The translations under genes were made by a program, and so were the position numbers. Shown piece after piece: positions 55,701 through 58,929 of a stretch of 58,929 bases of DNA; position 1 is the stretch's first letter, and each line of letters starts with the position of its first letter. A model generated the notes under the pieces. The model was not told the DNA's origin. It made no database searches and worked only from the letters and a program-made list of their open reading frames with translations. The DNA comes from a virus, in IMG/VR virus record IMGVR_UViG_3300020400_000001, positions 1 through 58,929 of that record. One strand, 5' to 3'.

Positions 55701-57656
55701 TCTATCTCTCATTAATTGATTAAAGTCAGCAGGTTTTAAAATTCTTTTTACTTCGTCTATTGTGTAATAACTTTTCTTACCAAAACCTTTTTTATCTGCT
55801 CTATTTTGGAAATCATTTAACAAACTAGAATTTTCTTCAGACAATAATGCTTCTTGCAAAGGAGATACTATCTCTCCATTTTCATATCTTTTTATGAGTT
55901 CATTTGCTTTTTCTGCACCAAACTCTCTTGTAAGTTCTTTCTTAAGTTGTGTTTTAGATTTCTTTTTATCTTGATATTCTGCAGGTATCTCATCTAATTT
56001 ATAAACAGGTTTTAATAAATTAATTTCTGATTCTAATCTTTCCCTAGCTTCTAAGTTTCCATCGCCTCTAGTCAAAGCATCTATTAACTCTAAAGTATTA
56101 ACAGATTTTTCTAACTCTTGTATTCTTTCAAAATCTTTTATCTGCCTTCTTCTTTCACCACTTACTACAGAATCAAGAAGCGCAACTCTCCTTGCATCTA
56201 ATATATTTCTTTTAGGGTCATATAAAATTTGTAGCAATCTTTTCATACTGCCACTTTCTGAAAATCCATTTATGCCAGCTATTTGAACTGCAATATTATT
56301 TATGTAATTAGTTCTTAAAGTTTCCTGTACTTCTAAAGCTTTATTAGAAGCTTCTTCTAAAGAACCAAGCACATCAACTTCTTCAGGTGGTGGTGGTCTA
56401 TTTTCTATCTGCACCTTTGGTATTAAAACTCTTGAAGTTTCATAAACAATTCCACTATCAACACCTACAACTGAAGAAGAACCATCCTCATTTTGTACAA
56501 CTTGTACTTCTTCTAATACAGGTAGTTCTTGTTTAGGCTCTGGAGTTGTATCATCTAATACTTCTTCGGCAACAGGTGGTTTATCTTGTACTATAGGTGT
56601 AGCTTCAAAATTAATATCTTTTGCTTGTTGTCTTTCTTGTTCTCTAGCATCACCCATTATTTTTCTAGAGTCTAATTCTTGTTCAACATCTATAGACTGA
56701 CCTATTTTATTTTTACCCATAAAACCACGAAGAACTAAATCAGCAGTAGCACCTACAGCACCACCAGTCATTGCACTATCTAAAAATGACTCTCCTATTT
56801 TTAAATTTTCGTTGTACATATTTGCAGCTATTGCATCTTGCATAATTTCAGCTACACCTTCTTGCAATCCTTCTACTCCACCAGTTGCAGCAGCAGACTT
56901 TAATCTATCAATGACATTTAATTTTTGTCCATCAGATTTAGTTAAGCTTTTTAATAATCTAGTAGGTGCAAATATTTCAGTAGCACCTACTGCACCACCA
57001 AATATTTCTGAAAATATTTCTTGTGTTGGATTTACACTTTCACCTTCTAGTTCTGCTCTTTCAATTCTACTGCCTTGCTCAGATATACCAGTTGGTACTG
57101 CAAATCCTAATGTTGCATTTCTTCTTGCTCTATTTAATCTAGTAGAAACTTCTTCTAATTCTTTAAGAGTTTTTGTTAGCTGTGTACCACCTTGAGTTTT
57201 TGCAAGCCTTTGTAATTGTGAAGCTTTGCCTGCAAGACCTGTAAGTTTTCCAACAGCAGTACCCGGAATCAAAAAAGAACCAAAAGAACCTAAACCTTGT
57301 CCAAACTGTGTACTAAACTTATCTTCATATCCTTTTGCTGGTTTTAATAATTCTAGTTCTCCAATAAAGTCTTGAGCATTTCTTAACGAATCTCCTATTG
57401 CAGAGTCATTGCCAATATCAAATATATTTACTACACCCTCAAGACCTGATAAAAGACCTTGTCCTAATCCTCTAGGTATACCTTTAGCTACCTCTAAGAC
57501 ATTTCCGCCTAGAGTAGTTTCGGTAGGTTCTTGGTATTGGGTAAAGTTATCGGGGTACTCTTGAGCAAGAGTATTTTGAAGCCTTATATAATAATCTCTA
57601 TCTGCATCTGCTGGAACATCTACATATCTTCCATCAGGTAAATTATATCTTGGCAT
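49710..57656 (-). CDS. Giant polyvalent internal-virion-type protein (2648 aa)
   Basis: It opens M-P-R-Y-N-L-P-D-G-R-Y-V-D, the usual start of large phage proteins injected with DNA. Visible parts: a hydrophobic Gly-rich region (about 65-160); a metallopeptidase helix with H962-E-V-I-H966; an ART-like strand near 1255 (I-T-V-Y-Q-A-A-P, then E-G-D-L-V-T-P); an acetyltransferase-like region near 1515-1590 with Q-Q-G-N-G-I-A-K-A; and a C-terminal part from about 2140 (D-P-G-F-I-L-I-N-M-L-R-D) like the LPD38 domain of polyvalent proteins. It would protect or aid the injected genome. Domain limits are by eye. Confidence 0.85.
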   Translation of the reverse strand: MPRYNLPDGRYVDVPADADRDYYIRLQNTLAQEYPDNFTQYQEPTETTLGGNVLEVAKGIPRGLGQGLLSGLEGVVNIFDIGNDSAIGDSLRNAQDFIGELELLKPAKGYEDKFSTQFGQGLGSFGSFLIPGTAVGKLTGLAGKASQLQRLAKTQGGTQLTKTLKELEEVSTRLNRARRNATLGFAVPTGISEQGSRIERAELEGESVNPTQEIFSEIFGGAVGATEIFAPTRLLKSLTKSDGQKLNVIDRLKSAAATGGVEGLQEGVAEIMQDAIAANMYNENLKIGESFLDSAMTGGAVGATADLVLRGFMGKNKIGQSIDVEQELDSRKIMGDAREQERQQAKDINFEATPIVQDKPPVAEEVLDDTTPEPKQELPVLEEVQVVQNEDGSSSVVGVDSGIVYETSRVLIPKVQIENRPPPPEEVDVLGSLEEASNKALEVQETLRTNYINNIAVQIAGINGFSESGSMKRLLQILYDPKRNILDARRVALLDSVVSGERRRQIKDFERIQELEKSVNTLELIDALTRGDGNLEARERLESEINLLKPVYKLDEIPAEYQDKKKSKTQLKKELTREFGAEKANELIKRYENGEIVSPLQEALLSEENSSLLNDFQNRADKKGFGKKSYYTIDEVKRILKPADFNQLMRDRANILFELDAQYGLLNEVGRREDNTIDVSPAAFKQILAAKNIKGNITGPEFEFIRKTITGEAKFSKMNLGQKEMLMTRLGALPRFDSPTSIPDLMPRQYTEQQLNAFANQYQNSAITDREIQTYFDSQNLVNTKTQRDKFKKDLLFSKRAIKKGNRVLGNPNYKLEQSKNATPDNETQGEYIERLEQTQLTPEEVDKLVFGPPKPVLTLPPPITLESYDTLAKALDRRLRKLGLSKDVRIKITDYYKGMQNAVRDDNGNVIGFKEGTEKPDAEYNKAHKTMLFYMASINPGGMPFGGMPALEEKMVQDLNHEVIHAMRNLGLFTEGEYQQLVKEAKAALPQDVQKKIKKNYVDELKLPPYAVDEEFVAEFFRVYTKDPSSLNRTQRTRVQRFFDFIREMFNGIYISDFRNPYKILEDIEAGVIGRRDRNKIRSANDSMILINQLVGAGASLNTPQATGDTDGEREQPIKVALKDVIDEPKAFKLDRDNSTGHVADLVPPQYGPPADNLNENTSDKEFYKGLLGQYGTFGVSGNLYDPNEFQIYSVYRNRFGQINKYVEENGMESLVNPQTDEAIYIKDSLQLLAEEQQFFQALQEAQGNPNARITVYQAAPQRDLREGDLVTPLRTEAVQLVKDSQITRQQIREAERERLRQQDIERTGAIDLTAERLRNQADEFIDRDLMGIIMSSKTPSKLHEYTIRARELRWDGNGGWGRWGFFPEKIVDLPTFNRKISPQKSVDFKDKGGLNEKIEATVDLNGVSTDIVLSKTGQSTETNPSFAADLIFDRTYELYEVYAKPSNEIRDILFSNPVHNALLGFKQFGFFNEKLGEKLTFNYNTPLVLVAKEINDSLNISPDDPAYLRPSPPADLVGGVSIGRDEDGNITHLENIFIDQNQQGNGIAKAILETIMSTNPNIVDGKEKLNIINITPSALDFWQNLGTGFIADKYGDIELTSGRLGFSDVVYSKPTAELDSAKEETLAQEQAKIKEAKDFIEKENEQTYSEAVPRFNNKASDLAQKVAYEIEQENDESYKDLPTFRIDKQPVPKEHEKIVDDALGQIEDAPLSFWERVSEGTVFGNPSRWLTSLRAAIIDKYNKELQGIKKNVAANPDLENIERFAETGAYQAMLWTDKAKGIFASVIKDGFMTMKNGLASVEIDGRLNFINAFGRLYDLAQKESIDAEKLFGTYGVGIRSKTILDKNQYDENGKLVKGQPIPLQVNKEDGEIDLDATVAKIEQALAIGNEYKEVKEAWDIFTEINAKTIQFGIDTGMISDLAPIPEIRKALLDNGIESAKDASDAKLLLLAEQFNSVKGLQPENIIETRSTAQIWKDDASYYPFYRAMVNEAESKVNAPNIGGGILGGNPLAIPMRGKQEAVNVRPIEAILRNQLAILTAGMRNDAAQKLMRNHLLSRVDNADGDLELGAREVPSDKAQGIDIIPVFVDGRKKFFQVADPYYFEGLRTLGIQDDLGVISTFLGMPATLLRETVTRDPGFILINMLRDTMSASVTSGSRITPVIDTFRNFQLFGATDLRELERFGVLGGYDYSADSVDAVRFFDKKVKEAGFGENGSLNPKDAMIKVWDYLGRKTYESDGATRLGVYKKVLEATGSHTEAAFQASEIINFSRRGGHPIMSIITTAIPFLNARIQGLDVLYRSMTGKYSAGSPGAAVTSDNQIRNNIIKGFALRGGLLAMATLLYYAMVSDKDEYRARRREERDDNWFIFSSEGLPPLKIPVPFEVGVLFKTLPERIADVLMGQSSLEDLSRTSSRALTQTFMVDIFGFQAIKPFYEAYINNRSGFTGNRVVPDYIERSLEPRLQATPQTNEFIRLIGQGLNISPMKLEYALSGYGGTIGTYILSLIDAVTRGVTGKDIVTPTIDRLPLLKRIFASEVGAGVQQQFYELREESNRAIATINELKERGMFKEVQTFRANNEGLIETRPQVLRIDRYMKRYRDRRDAIKRDETISDEVKKELLMQLDLARNARLSKVPYLRTKIETFINQ

Positions 57657-57657
57657 A

Positions 57658-58929
57658 TTATGATTTAGTTCCTGCTGTTAAAGCATTGTTCAAAGCATCG
57701 GTATCATTTGAACTTGGACTTTTGCCTACTAAAGCTGAAAAAATTGTATCACTTACATTATTTATTTCTCTCATCAATCTAGTTCTTTCAGACTCAGTAG
57801 ATGCTTCGGTAAATAAATCTTTAAGCTCTCCTAAGTATTTAACTAAATCTGAGTTCTTAGAGTTTCTAGCTGCTGTAATAGATACATCTAATTTTTTCAA
57901 AGCTATATCATAATTAGCTTTGTCTTTAATATTAGCTCTTAAGTCTGCTCTATAATCTTTATCTTCTTGTTTTTGTCTGCCTTTAATAGCCATTAATTGC
58001 TGAGGCAATCCTGATAAATTTTTAAATAGTTCTTGAGGTGTTGCAGAGCTTCCTATAGCAGAACCTAAAGTCATAAGAACATTTGCATTAAGTTCTTGTT
58101 GTCTTTGTGCTGCAGTTGGCGGTTTAGGTGGTTCAGGCAACTCTAATTGAGGATTAGCTGATGCAAGTCCAGATGGTTTATCAGCAGGAGGTGTTTCTCC
58201 AAAAACAATAGGAGGTTCATCTCCTTTATTATTATTATCTTTTGGTGGCACAAAATCTTCAGGAACTTTTGGTCCGGGAGAAACGCCTTCTAATATTTCT
58301 CCTGCAAAACTTCTTCTATCAGACATTCTTCCAAAAGGAGAATCAACTTTTGGTTGAGCTAAAAAGTCATCTGACCTTCTCAAAACACCAGCTATTTGTA
58401 TGTCTCTTGGTCGAGAAAATCTAGCTAAACCGCTACTCAAAATTTTTGATATTTTTTGTTGCTCTTCTTCACTAGTTATACCACGCTCTTCTAATAATCT
58501 ATAAAGACCTTGTTCAGAAAAAGGAACATTACCCTCTATAGAAGGTGTATACATAAAAGTATTACTAAGCGCAGTTTGATTGCCAGTTTGATAACTAGTC
58601 AAGCCACCTTCTTGTTTTTTATTCTTAGGTTTATCTGTGGGTCTCCTTACATCTGGTGTAAAATTATCTCTTCTGCCAAGTAAATAATTAGATATTTGTT
58701 GTGGGTCAGGTACGTATCTAAAAAATTTATTAAGAAGAAAGTTATCAGGGTTATTTATAAGTCTACCTATTTGTTGGCTTTTTCTAAAACGCTCTAAATC
58801 AGACATTGATTCACTAAGACTTTTTGGATTAGTTGGACCTAATTCAGCACCAGCTAATTTATTTATTGCATTACGAAATTTTATTTCGTCTCCGCTAGCA
58901 TAACCAACCAAACCGCCATCAGCCATCAT
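57658..58929 (-). CDS. Virion-associated protein, C-terminal part (gene crosses the join)
   Basis: This is the remaining 423 residues of the gene starting at 311. It begins at the shared Met-Met (58929), continues A-D-G-G-L-V-G-Y-A-S-G-D, and has a Pro-rich middle (L-P-E-P-P-K-P-P-T-A) before helices Q-R-Q-Q-E-L-N-A-N-V-L-M-T-L. It ends 1 base before the start of the giant gene. Function unknown; it is likely part of the ejected core. Confidence 0.85.
   Translation of the reverse strand: MMADGGLVGYASGDEIKFRNAINKLAGAELGPTNPKSLSESMSDLERFRKSQQIGRLINNPDNFLLNKFFRYVPDPQQISNYLLGRRDNFTPDVRRPTDKPKNKKQEGGLTSYQTGNQTALSNTFMYTPSIEGNVPFSEQGLYRLLEERGITSEEEQQKISKILSSGLARFSRPRDIQIAGVLRRSDDFLAQPKVDSPFGRMSDRRSFAGEILEGVSPGPKVPEDFVPPKDNNNKGDEPPIVFGETPPADKPSGLASANPQLELPEPPKPPTAAQRQQELNANVLMTLGSAIGSSATPQELFKNLSGLPQQLMAIKGRQKQEDKDYRADLRANIKDKANYDIALKKLDVSITAARNSKNSDLVKYLGELKDLFTEASTESERTRLMREINNVSDTIFSALVGKSPSSNDTDALNNALTAGTKS
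58910..58929. repeat. Terminal overlap, right copy
   Basis: Same 20 bases as 1-20. See the left copy. Confidence 0.9.

Overview
The window is the complete, circularly permuted genome of a tailed phage (Caudoviricetes). Bases 1-20 recur exactly as bases 58910-58929, and one open reading frame runs across this join without a break: its start lies at 311 on the minus strand and its end at 57658. The DNA is AT-rich. It has no tape-measure, sheath or baseplate genes, but does have a P22-like portal, short-tail adaptor genes and very large internal-virion-type proteins, which fits a podovirus. Marine-type fibre proteins (S74 chaperone ends, glycine-rich 'MADGG' proteins) and lysine-rich small proteins suggest an uncultured marine phage of a Gram-negative host. 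The exact host is not visible from the sequence.

There are two transcription arms. The leftward late arm starts at about 31.8 kb and runs through terS, terL, portal, a GroES-like protein, scaffold, capsid, small basic proteins, adaptors, two paralogous fibre modules, small membrane proteins, a nuclease, a curli-type secretion set (csgF, csgG, a curlin-repeat protein and a FecR-domain protein), spanins, endolysin and tail/internal proteins. It then passes through the join into a 2648-residue polyvalent protein ending at 49710. The rightward early arm starts near 31.9 kb and runs to 49.47 kb. It encodes a MoxR-type AAA+ ATPase with a metallopeptidase-like/VWA partner, a putative ADP-ribosyltransferase, a recombination set (PD-(D/E)XK exonuclease, Sak/DUF1071-like annealing protein, SSB-like protein, resolvase-like nuclease, HNH nuclease) and many small proteins. 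An inverted island at 40.0-42.7 kb carries a primase-helicase. I see no DNA polymerase. Three DnaA-box-like sites at 39.1 kb fit a host-dependent origin.

The most striking signals are RNA and DNA elements. (1) Four type III hammerhead-ribozyme-like structures, at 32365, 33145, 34368 and 37075, each lie in the 5' leader of an early gene block and each follows a strong hairpin, so the pair looks like a unit that splits the early transcript. (2) A quasi-palindromic element, core AATATTACTGGTCAATATT, occurs about twelve times and only in the early half; it also lies inside reading frames, several times read as E-N-I-T. (3) Four perfect TGGTTAA-N3-TTAACCA inverted repeats bracket terS. (4) A CsgG/CsgF/curlin-like cassette sits inside the lysis region.
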